DNA of 64,000 bases from Theristus sp. LFF4_11 (Eukaryota > Nematoda > Chromadorea > Monhysterida > Xyalidae), in the NCBI GenBank assembly GCA_030248135.1, contig JASANC010004495.1:1-64000 (forward strand), written 5' to 3'. The notes beneath the pieces were generated by a model. It saw nothing but the letters and a program-made list of their open reading frames with translations. It was not told where the DNA came from and ran no database searches. Below are positions 35,132 through 45,661 of the stretch, piece by piece. Within the stretch, counting starts at the first letter, position 1; each line of letters opens with the position of its first letter. A program made the position numbers and the translations under genes.

Positions 35132-35396
35132 TACCGTAAAGTCTTGCATATAAGGTCTCCTTATATAAATTTGAAAATCAAAAATTTCTGAAAAAAGTGG
35201 AATTTCGTGTGACAACCTTATAAGTGGGAGGAGGTCTTATAAAGCGAAAATTAGGAATTCCGGGCCTTATAAACGGGGTAGGATTTTGCCCAAGTCAAAA
35301 TTTTGAATTTTTTGGTTTCCCGCCGTGTGACACTCCGCCCACTTTTGGGTGGGGGTCTTATAAGTGGGAGGAACCTTATATGCAAGACTTTACGGT
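35132..35396. mobile_element. MITE, family TACCGTAAAGTCTTGC, copy 2 (265 bp)
   Basis: Inverted relative to 9536; ends identical over more than 25 bp. Confidence 0.88.
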
Positions 35397-36534
35397 GTGA
35401 AGAAGCCTGTCTTCCTGCGCGCACACGAAGCCGGTGACATTTGATCAATCTGACAAAGACGCACTGTTTTCAGTGTCATAGTGTTTGGACGCAGCTATTA
35501 ATATACACTATTGAACTTGCAGCGAGTTACTTGCTTTCTGTACAAACGTAACCGGGCTCAGGAAGATATGTAATTGGATGCGAAAACTGCAACCGAGAGA
35601 ACATGAGAACAGAGAACCGTTCCCAAATGTCACGCATGAGACATGCTGCAGCACATTGCCACGCTCCGTGCGGCTCAGTCTACGTTGCATTTTGCCAGTT
35701 TTTGTTTTTCAGAACTTTTTGCACAAAACTAATTTATTTCGTCCAACTAGTTTCCATCTTTTTATTGTCGGAAAAAAGTCGACGTACACAGCTACTGTAC
35801 CTATTTGAAAACAACAACCGAGTTTTTCTGTTCTGAAACGAAAACAAAGAAACGTGAATTGCTGTAATTGTTCTTTGTTATTGCCGTCATACTTTTGCGC
35901 TGGATCGCTCGCTTTGCTCTTGGTTGAAATAAGCATAAACATGCGACTTTTGCGTTGCAAACGTTCGGTCGGAACCGGCATTTTTGCTAGCCAAGTTTGA
36001 CATTATGTGGTAATTGAGTTCCCAAAAATGCTTTTGTTTTGCAACAACACTGAATGTTTGCCCCGAAGACTCTCCGGGCATCCGTAATTAAGGCATCTGA
36101 ACATTTTGAACCACTCAAACGCTGTATAGAGTTTTTTCTCGAAACGACCGCATAAACAACTGCAGAGAAAACGGAAGTTTAGTGGTTGAACTAGAGGACG
36201 TCCGGTCTTGCATGTGCTTTTTCGTAGACGCAAACAATGTAAGTGCAAGTGTATTTTTACATGTTCAAAAACTTGTGTTCTGGCACGCAACATCAATTAC
36301 AGTCAACGTCAACAACAACAGTCCGCGCTGTATTTAGTGGATTAATTAATTGAACCTGCTTCCGGTCTGTACTTTTTTGTCCAAACATCCACAACAATTC
36401 CATGCTCTAAAAAATGTAATGAGTTTGTGATTAGCCAGAAAAAATACTTTAAGAGATCATCATCCGGAAATTGGCAGGGACTTTTTGAAAATGTACTTTT
36501 ACCCTGGCCCAAGATAGATTTTGCTCAAATTTGT

Positions 36535-36788
36535 TACAGCATGGCCGAATAAATAAGGTAGTCCTTGATGGATCAAGGCGGGATCAGGAGTTGTCTTTTC
36601 AAGAATGCCCAGATAATTCCCAACCGTGTGTGCAAGGGAGAAAGAATAAACGGAATAGCACGAATAGCGAGGATCAATTAGTTTAAAAACACGTCAAATT
36701 TGACACACAATTGTTTTTTTTCTTTTATTCAAGTTTCTCGCGCTCCTTGCACCCTGAAAAACTGCCATGTTTACTCGGTCATTTCGTA
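36535..36788 (-). mobile_element. MITE, family TACAGTATGGCCGAATAAATA, copy 2
   Basis: TACAGCATGGCCGAATAAATA at the left and TTTACTCGGTCAT at the right, with CGCGCTCCTTGCACCCTG inside. Mirror-oriented to copy 3. Confidence 0.75.
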
Positions 36789-37177
36789 GATGGTGATATC
36801 CAGATATTAGTTGGACGAACCTATATTTTTAATACAACGCCTAATAGGTTTGTCCAACCAATAATAGCTAAAAAATTGTTGAGTAATATGTTTTAAAGTA
36901 CAGTACATGGGCGTTCTCAGTGTCAGAAAAACTGCTTTATTATCATAGTGGCCACTGTGAAATTAGAAAGGCAATGAGTTTGCGCAAAAACTGTATCAAC
37001 GAAAAAAAATATTTTTAAAAAATGGCATGTGTTGTATGTAGTGGTCGTTTCAAAAAAGGTTGCTATTAACAAATGATACCCAACCCATCTAATTGAACCT
37101 TGCTCGGATCTGGTTTTTTCATTGCTGTGGTCTTCTGCCACAGCGGGTATTTTTTACCGTATCAAATTGTAAAACAT

Positions 37178-37448
37178 ACAGTATGACCGTTTAAACATGG
37201 CAGCTTTTTTCAGGGTGCAAGGAGCGCGCGAAATTTGAATCAAAGAAAAAAGTTGCTCAGAAACCCTACTGCATGTCAAATTTTACATGTTTCTAAAAAT
37301 TAATTGGTAATGCGGACTATTCTGTTCATTATTTCTACCTTTGCACACTCGATTGGCGGATATCTTATCATTTTTGAGAAAGGAAACTCCTAGTCTGCGA
37401 CTAATCTCGCCTTGATTGAGACTGCCATATTTATTCGGCCATACTGTA
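37178..37448 (+). mobile_element. MITE, family TACAGTATGGCCGAATAAATA, copy 3
   Basis: TACAGTATGACCGTTTAAACA to TTATTCGGCCATACTGTA. Together with copy 2 it forms an inverted pair around a 390-bp centre, like a composite element. A further hairpin (36806-36871, TTAGTTGGACGAACC arms) is in the centre. Confidence 0.75.
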
Positions 37449-37546
37449 CATGTGCGATATTTTCGCCTGTCTATCATAAGTAAACTCAGTTGTCTCGACA
37501 AACGTGTTGCTTGAAAACGTTTTCCACACCCCAACTGCAAAATGTT

Positions 37547-39954
37547 TTAACACCGTTTGTAAATAAGAGTGGGGGGGTCTGCGCTACATGGGAAAGTTTT
37601 CAAACCAAGGGTGCAGGGACATTCTACTAATCAAGGCGCTTCAGGTTTACCCCCTGAGTACCCCCTGATTATGCCTATAAAGGTCGTTTTTAGGGCGCGG
37701 AAGTTAAAAAACCCTCGATTTTTTGCGATTTTTCGCAAAGTGTACCTTTTTAGCCCTACCGTATCTCGTAGTTGCACAGTTTCTGGAACCTCACACAGTA
37801 TTCACGTGAAAGATCTTGCGGAGTTCTTTAAGACCCTGTATCAATGAGCCCTTGCAAGGGGGGTCTCTGAGGCGCTACGACGCTAGTTAAAATTACTTTT
37901 TTTAAAAATTACGCTATTTTTTAAAAACATTTTTTGAGCTCATAAACACAATTTTTCGATTTTCATTTTTGGTTCTACAGGGGGGTTTTCGGGGTCGCTG
38001 AATTCGAATCTGATCTTAGATTTTTGCCCCGGGCATTTTTTTGCCCTAAAATTGGGCAAAAACACATTTTTTTGCGTTTTCCAGTGTTTTTTGGTTTTAA
38101 TTTTTAATTTTAAGTGCGGATTTTTTTAACAAAGCTGTTTTACAACAGCCTCACAACCGCTGTATCGGAATCAGTTTTGATATTTTGCAACTGACCACTT
38201 GCCCACTCAAAAAATGGGTAAAAAGTTGATTTTTTTGCTTTTTGCACACGTTTTCGTTTCACAGTGAAAAAATCAAGTTAGAAACAACTTGTAATTTAAA
38301 TTTTTAGTTCTACATAGAAGGTTTCGGGTCGCTGAATTCGAATCTGCCCTTAGATTTTTGTCCAGGGACTTTTTTTGCTCTAAAAGTTGGGCAAAAACAC
38401 ATTTTTTTGCGTTTTCCAGTGGTTTTTTGTTTTAATTTTTAGTTTTAAATGTAGAGTTGATTAAAAAACAGTTTCATAACAACCTTACAACCGCTGTATC
38501 TGAATCAGTTTTGATATTTTGCAACTGACCACTTGCCCACCCAAAAAATGGGTAAAAAGTTGATTTTTTTTGCTTTTTGCACACTATTTCGTTTCACAGT
38601 AGAAGAATCAGTTTAGAAACAATTTGTAATTTTAATTTTTAATTCTACAGAGAGGTTTTCGGAGTCGCTGAATTCGAATCTGACCTTAGATTTTTGCCCC
38701 GGGCATTTTTTTATTCTAAAAATTGGGCAAAACCACTGAAAAACGCATAAAAATGTGTTTTGCCCCATTTTTAGAGCAATAAAAATGCCCGGGGCAAAAA
38801 TCTAAGGTTAGATTCGAATTCAGCGATTTTGAAAACCTCCCTGGAAAATTAAAAATTAAAATTACAAGTTGTTTCTAACTTGATTTTTTCATTGTGAAAC
38901 GAAAACGTGTGCAAAAAGCAAAAAATCAACTTTTTACCCATTTTTTAAATGGACAAGTGGTCAGTTGCAAAATATCAAAACAGATTCAGATACAGCGGTT
39001 GTATGCCTGTTATAAAACAGCTTTGTTAAAAAAAATCCGCATTTAAAATTAAAAATTAAAACAAAAAACCACTGGAAAACGCATAAAAATGTGTTTTGCC
39101 CAACTTTTAAAGCAAGAAAAGGCCCGGGACAAAAATCTAAGGTCAGATTCGAATTCAGCGACCCCGAAACCTTCTATGTAGAACTAAAAATTAAAATTAC
39201 AAGTTGTTTCTAACTTGATTTTTTCATTGTGAAACAAAAACGTGTGCAAAAAGCAAAAAATCAACTTTTTACCCATTTTTTGGGTGGGCAAGTGGTCAGT
39301 TGCAAAATATTAAAACTGATTCCGATACAGCGGTTGTAAGGCTGTTGTAAAACAGCTTTGTTAAAAAAATCCGCACTTAAAATTAAAAATTAAAACCAAA
39401 AAACGCTGGGAAACGCAAAAAATGTGTTTTTGCCCAATTTTAGGACAAAAAAATGCCCGGGGCAAAAATCTAAGATCAGATTCAAATTCAGCGACCCCGA
39501 AAACCCCCCTGTAGAACCAAAAATGAAAATCGAAAAATTGTGTTTATGAGCTCAAAAAAATGTTTAAAAAAATAGCGTAATTTAAAAAAAAAGTAATTTT
39601 AACTACCGTCGTAGCGCCTCAGGGACCCCCCTTGCAAGGGCTCATTGATACAGGGCCTTAAAGAACTCCGCAAGATCTTTCACGTGAATACTGTGTGAGG
39701 TTCCAGAAACGGTGCAACTACGAGATACGGTAGGGCTAAAAATGTACACTTTGCGAAAAATCGCAAAAAATCGAGGGTTTTTCAACTTCCGCACCCTAAA
39801 AACGACCTTTATAGGCATAATCAGGGGGTACTCAGGGGGTAAACCTGAAGCGCCTTGATTAGTAGAATGTCCCTGTACCCTTGGTTTAAAAACATTTCCA
39901 TGTATCACGGAATGTTCCTAGGGCCCCCCCACTCTTATTTGCAAACGGTGTTAA
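37547..39954. mobile_element. 2.4-kb foldback (palindromic) element flanked by TTAA
   Basis: Two arms of about 1.2 kb are mutual reverse complements from CACCGTTTGTAAATAAGAGT (37551) to its complement ending at 39950, with TTAA on both sides. Arms contain smaller repeats (TAGATTTTTGCCCCGGGCAT recurs). Mirror-image 88-92-codon ORFs in both arms are a by-product of symmetry. No transposase. Confidence 0.9.
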
Positions 39955-41662
39955 TGAGCCGTTCCTATTCGGTCCTCCTGTCGCCACTTTTCTTTTTTCA
40001 CATTTTTACCACTTTTGTATTTTGATAAGACATGAAGAGAGACGTTACAAAAATAAGAACATGGAAAAGGACAGCACATGGAAGAAACCGGTTTGGGTTC
40101 ACGGACACTTCTCCTGTTTAGTAAGCCGATAAGCCGACATGATTTTACCTTTTTTCACATTGTTTTTTAGTTACTCCTTTGATCGCCCAACACACAGCTG
40201 ATTTGCGACCAAAATAAGCCGCATTGATTGGTTGAATTTTTCAGTCTTGTTTTCTCATTATTGCTTGTTTATCATCTATTCATTAACTTTTAACATTCAA
40301 ATATTCTAAAATCCTTCAAAAATAGCAATACGTTCTGTGTGCGTCTAATGTAATCTGAAAACATATGACGTGTTCATAAGAAGGCTCAAAAGAGCTCGAT
40401 AAGTCACTGAGTTTTGAACAGTATCAAATCCTGATGCAAGTAAATGCAAACTGCGTCACCAACGCATACAACAATTTGTCCATATTATGTTATGTGCACA
40501 TTTGTAAAGCGTTGTGTCCAGAAAAAAGCAGTTTTCAAGCCGTTCGGCAACTGATTGAACCAGTCGATCATACCGTTCAACATACATTTGCATTTGCAAT
40601 AAAACGCAATAATGACTATGATTGCTCGGTGCTGTCACCAGGATGTGGCCATCTTTTTTGTGACAGAGAACTGAACCTCTTAATGTACTGTACTTTATTT
40701 GCTATGAAATGCGCGTGTGATATGGAATGATATTGATGTGGGGGTCGTTTCTGTGTGGGGAAAATCATGGGCAAATAGCTTATTGGAGGCCTGTGAATTT
40801 TAAAATTGGGCTCATTGATCAGTGCAATTAGCGCAGAAACCAGCTCCATTTTTAGGTTTAAGGAACGTCTATCACAGCTTCATACACGTGCATAATATCA
40901 CCATCAAAGCGTTGTAACATACGCACTTTTTTATTTTGTATATAATGTTTGCATTCATGGTTTACTTTTCTAACAAGTTCACGTACATGTACATGGCAGG
41001 GAAGAGCATGCATGAATGGATAAACATTAGAGGTTTTACTCATTTTATTGTTTAGTTCCAGTTTTACCTCATTTACAAGGGTTTAGGTACAGACATAACG
41101 TGCAAGTATATGTCAGACATGTACATGTCAGTAAACCACAACCAAAAGAACCCATGCAACAAACAGCGTTGTACAGTGTGTACGTGTACTGTACGTGATT
41201 GTCAACTGAGAAGAGAAGCCAAACCACTTCTGGTGTTCTAAAAAATTACATCCATTTCTGAGCGCTTCCTATCCCATGACCTTCATGCGATTTGTGTAAC
41301 ATTTTTCAGAGAATAAATTCAATTTTCAGCATTACCTATACTGACGTTCTGAATGGTTAATGAAGAACGTTATTCGAATACAGTAATTTTCAGGTTTGTA
41401 TCTATACAAGCATGCTGAATGAATCTACATGTTTATATTTCGTTTCGCCTGGTTATCAAATGACATGGCCTGCCTAAGAATAAACGCAATCTGATATGCT
41501 AATCTGATATGTATTGTGTGTTTATCACATCTCTTCATGGCTTCATGCGCGGCGTCTATTGAGCTGACCACTTTTAATCCGTTCCAGTTCATACTTGTAC
41601 GTGTGCGTTTTTGTATGGCTTTATAAAATCCGCCGAACCCCGGCATAATGAATTTTTGTCCA

Positions 41663-41825
41663 AGCTAAAAAATGTCCGAGTTCGTGTCCAGTGACGTGTC
41701 CCGCGTCGTGTCCTCTGCCGCGCGATTTTCCGAAAATAAAAATCTTGTTAATTTTAGTTCGTTTTCCGGAACAGGACACGCGGCGGGACACACCACCGGA
41801 CACGAGTTAGGACATTTTTTCCAGC
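41663..41825. mobile_element. MITE, family GCTAAAAAATGTCC, copy 2
   Basis: Arms of about 55 bp made of GTGTCC repeats: GCTAAAAAATGTCCGAGTTC and its complement. A looser relative lies at 42450-42565 in GPCR intron 1. Confidence 0.8.
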
Positions 41826-42078
41826 GTGTCGTACGCAGTATCCGGTAACGGCTTGAAATATGCGGTTTTACTTATGCGACACTCATACTTTATATGCTTT
41901 ACTGGTGCTGCAGTATGTTTAGCTGTCGCACTTTGCTATCTATAAATGATCGCGCACAAGATTGTCGTTATTATCGCATTTCAGCACAGTGTGTGGCCAC
42001 GGCCGGCCATAGGTGCACTGCAACAGCTGGTTTTCTCTGTGACACAAAATCATTGAAACAACGTGTAATCATTGCGAT

Positions 42079-45075
42079 ATGACTCCGTGGCCGTCAGACG
42101 TCGACGAGAATCTAGGGCGGCTACTGCAGCAATTCGTCGATCGACTCGGCCACAATGTCAGCAATCTCTCGGATTACATCGACTATCTGAACGCGAGCAG
42201 TATCGGCGATTCGACTGATGACCACAGCGGCGACCGCTGGCTGCGCCTCATGTACAGCGCCGTCATACCGGCGATCTGCGTCGGCGGCTTCTTCATGAAC
42301 TGCGTCTCGGCGTACATCTTCGCCGGACGCCTGACGCGAAAGTGCGCGCGCGGCGGCCTCGTGGGCAGCCCGAGAAACTTCAATTACAGGTGCGTGTGCC
42401 GCTCAACTGACGCCGAAATTGTGTCTGAACTGGTATCCGCCATCTGGTGTCCTGCGCGTTCTTCTTGTCCCAGCGGAAAATGAAACTGCCGCAAAACACC
42501 GAGTGTGATGATGCCATTTTCATTTCCGGAACACGATGCGGGGACACCTAGGGTGACAAGACACCTTAAGCTGCATTCATGAAGCAGTATTTATCTAAGC
42601 ATACAGTTATATTTAACACAGATGTGTCATTGATAAATACTGCTTCATGAATGCCCTTTTAGGCCGAAAGTAAACAGCTCTCTACAGATGGACTGCACAT
42701 TTTCGTAGTGAAACGAATTCTCTGTTTTCGTTTCAGCGTCTCACTGGACGCATTTCTCATGACGCTGTGCAGCTACGACGCCGCATTGCTGTTGGCCGCT
42801 AATCTCGTGTTTCCCGCCCGCAAGCTCTGTCTCGTTGAGCATAGTGTTCGTTTCGTTTCTCAGTTTCACATGGATTTTTTTTTGAATTTCAATCGATCAT
42901 ATATACTTCGTCCGCTAAGCAACACAACCAATCAGCGTCTGCATGTACTGGGACAAAAGCTATCAATGAAGCAAAAAAGCTAACGAGAACACGCGAGAAA
43001 CCACGGCATCTTGAAGTTCCTTTTGTGAATGAGTAACTACAGTTGATTGAACGATAATGAACGATAATGAATGACAACCAACGCCGAACACAGAGAAAAT
43101 CGAGTCACAGAAACAGAAGTGCTCGACGTATTGTGGCACTAATTTGGTATCGCCACAAAATGTTGAGAGCTTTGGAACTTTAATGTTGTAATGCGCTTGC
43201 ATTTTCAGACAGCACTGACGTGTCGCCTGTTGCTCGGGGCGATGCCTTACACATTTCCGTTGCTGCTTTTTGCACAGTTCGGCTCCGTTTGGACGTGCGT
43301 TGCGATCGCTGTCGATCGATACATCGTCGTGTTCCATCCGTTGCGGCGTAGCAGTTGGTTAGGAGAGGGGTCGGCGGTTTCAAGCCGCGCTATTCTTTTT
43401 TCACAGTCTAACTCTATAACACATTGAACTAGCTGATTGGTTGATGCATTCTGCATATGGATTGCTGTGGAGGCAGAGTTTGGTTTGAACAGAACACATG
43501 CATCACATGATCACCAATCAATCAGCTTGTTGGATATGCTGTGGAGCTAGACTGTATATGGGTTATTTTTGGCCAATGAGATTGCGAATAATCTGAAATA
43601 ATGTCGCGACCTCTTATATCGCGTGTGCAAAATACAGGCAATCGCGATATAAGAGTCGCAACAAATAATCGAGATTTCAGAGGTCAAATGAAGAGCACCA
43701 AATGAATTCCAAAAATTTCTCAATTGAAGTGCACCAAAACCAGAATTCCAAAACTTCTCACTTACCAGGTGCACCACATGCAACGTCGGCGTGACGGTTC
43801 TGGTGATCGCCGTCGCGGGGTTCGCATTTCGGATGCCGACGCTGTTCGCGCTGCGCTACAACGCCACTGAGAACTACCTCGAGACGACCGCGCTGATGAA
43901 CGACAAGGCGTATCGCTTGATCTACCACACGATCCTCTACAGCACCTGCATGTTCCTGATCCCGTGGACGATCATCATCGTGTCGAATACAGCCGTGTTC
44001 GTGCGCGTCATGACACGACGAAACAGCGTCATCCTGAAATTGATCAAAATCGGCAAGGAGAGGTCGGCGAGCGGGACTGTTGTTTATGCATACAACACTG
44101 GTGACTCGACAAAAACGTTCAGTCAATTGTGTGGCACAGTCGCGTTTGTTGAGCAACCCAACCACTACTGGGTTGCGCGCAGTCAGCCTTAGCGACCGCC
44201 GTTTGCATCAACACTGAAAACCGGTTCCAAACATTTTCTAATGCCGAAAGTTCGGCAACTTAATGCAAATTCAAAATGACCCCAGTGACCGAACCGTACC
44301 TCAGAGGATAACTTCATGATTTCGCCCGCCGAGAGGGAGGCATGAAAAAACGATCGGTGAAAACATATTGTCATCAACGAAACAAACAAACTTTTCACCA
44401 ACCCCTATACATCTCCGATGTCAGTATTATCTGTGCACCAGCATTTTCAGACGCCGCCGCGAGCTGATGCGCACGCTGGCCGCCTCGCTCGTCTGCCTGA
44501 CGTTCGTCGTCTTCAACCTCCCGGCCACGTTCGTCTCGCTCGACTCCGAGCTGCGCCTATTCCCGGCCGGCAGTCGCGCGTTCGCCGAATCGCTCGGCAC
44601 CGCGTGCGTCTGCGTCAACTCCGCCACCAACTGGATCATCTATTCGGCGACGGCGAAGATGTTCCGCCGCCGTGTCGTGCAGCTGCTGCTGCCGTGTGCG
44701 GCGGCGCAATGGAGACGCCGCAGGGGTACACGCGCGGCGGCGGTCGCGGACGAGACGAGTCAACCGGACAACAGCGCCCTGGTCGGCATGGGACCGTTGC
44801 TGTTGATGCGCGCGTTCGGCTCGCCGGCGGAACGCTGCAGCAGCTCGCGGCGACGACGCCGACGGAAGCGCAAGGACACGCCCGCAAAGTTTCGCACGAC
44901 CATCGGTGGCACGAAGGCGAGCGACCGCTGCAGCCGACAGCTGCTGAGCAAGGGCAACTCGAAAGTGCTGGTCGAGCCGAAACTGGACGTGATCGTCGAG
45001 GTCAAGTCGAACACGAACACCGCCAGCCGTATGACGAACAGCGTCAGTCAGAACAACAGCAATGTCGTCTTGTGA
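42079..45075 (+). CDS. rhodopsin-class GPCR, FMRFamide/neuropeptide-receptor-like, 5 exons
   Basis: Exons 42079-42389, 42737-42845, 43209-43357, 43769-44062, 44451-45075; 495 aa. The extracellular N-terminus has three sequons (N26 VS, N29 LS, N38 AS). TM1 spans about 58-82 (with MNCVSAYIFA), TM2 follows SLDAFLMTLCSYD, TM3 starts at the disulphide Cys145 and ends in D176-R177-Y178 (VDRYIVVFHPLR), then WCT before TM4, TM5 (LIPWTIIIVSNTAVF), TM6 (LAASLVCLTFVVFNLPATF) and TM7 with NSATNWIIYSATAKMFRR in place of NPxxY. The Cys-Arg-rich and Arg-Lys-rich tail is about 160 residues. The pattern matches the FMRFamide/DMSR/FRPR group of peptide receptors; the exact ligand cannot be told. A GC-rich coding bias contrasts with the AT-rich introns, three of which contain MITEs. 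Confidence 0.87.
42566..42661. mobile_element. palindromic mini-MITE GGCATTCATGAAG, copy 2
   Basis: Like 29183-29281 with TTAA at the left and TTAG at the right. In GPCR intron 1. Confidence 0.75.
43403..43555. mobile_element. small MITE, family ACAGTCTARCTC
   Basis: Arms ACAGTCTAACTCTATAACAC and a near complement ending AGCTAGACTGT; in GPCR intron 3. A separate 58-bp hairpin (CGCGACCTCTTATATCGCG arms) follows at 43603-43660. Confidence 0.65.
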
Positions 45076-45661
45076 TTGGGGGCGGAGATTTCGTGTTCGT
45101 GTTCACGGTAGAAAGTGCTACCTATGTGATTGACGTTATCACTTCTGTCAGTGTTGCTGAAAGCATCGGGATCCAGCATGCCACAGATTCGTACGACTGA
45201 GAAGAATATTCATAAGTCTATGTTGTTTGCCCCAAAACGCGTGAGATATTGCGAACGCCGCTATATCCTGCCAGTTTGATTTTCAGCAAAACGCTCAGAA
45301 CTGATTGCAATCAAAATATTTGAAAAAAACGTAGTACTTTGCGCCATGAACACGATTTCTGTGCTTTGTCACGCCACAACAATCTTTTGATTTCCCCCAT
45401 ATCGAAGCTACTCAGTTGTATGTTAGTAATCACACTGGTTTTATATGCTGGAACTTTTGGAGTGACAAACATGCTGATACTGATCGTAAAGATTCAATAT
45501 CAAAAATGTTGAGAGATGGGATAAATATTTTTAGACTAGAAAAACCAGAACCAAAAAAACAAGGCAAATTGCACACGTTCTGCAGATCACCAAAAAAGTG
45601 AAAGGAAACGGATTTTCAAAGCTCGAAAAAGTGGCAACTTTTCACAACATTAGACATTTGC
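45076..45661. other. gap between GPCR and RHBDD1 3' ends
   Basis: Tail-to-tail intergenic DNA, nothing beyond UTR-like AT-rich sequence. Confidence 0.55.

Larger units (their letters stand above)
34300..42078. other. 7.8-kb intergenic region, transposon remnants only
   Basis: Between the K2P and GPCR genes. Contains MITEs at 34437, 35132, 36535, 37178 and 41663 and the 2.4-kb palindrome at 37551. Small ORFs at 40434 (+, 98 codons), 40858 (-, 61) and 41425 (-, 73) look partly coding-like in composition but match nothing I know. Confidence 0.55.

Noticed and set aside
37569..39908. 92- and 88-codon ORFs with the same peptide on opposite strands
   Set aside because: They are the two arms of the palindrome; symmetry explains the pair, and there is no start context or family.
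40434..40730. 98-codon (+) ORF with CGHLFCD
   Set aside because: Single uninterrupted frame with no splice support, no recognisable domain; the Cys/His motif is too short to claim a zinc finger.
40858..41646. Minus-strand ORFs of 61 and 73 codons
   Set aside because: Composition is somewhat coding-like but they do not join with sensible splice sites or match any family I know.
44418..45200. 260-codon (+) open frame
   Set aside because: Shadow frame of the GC-rich last GPCR exon, which has clear TM6/TM7 motifs in another frame.
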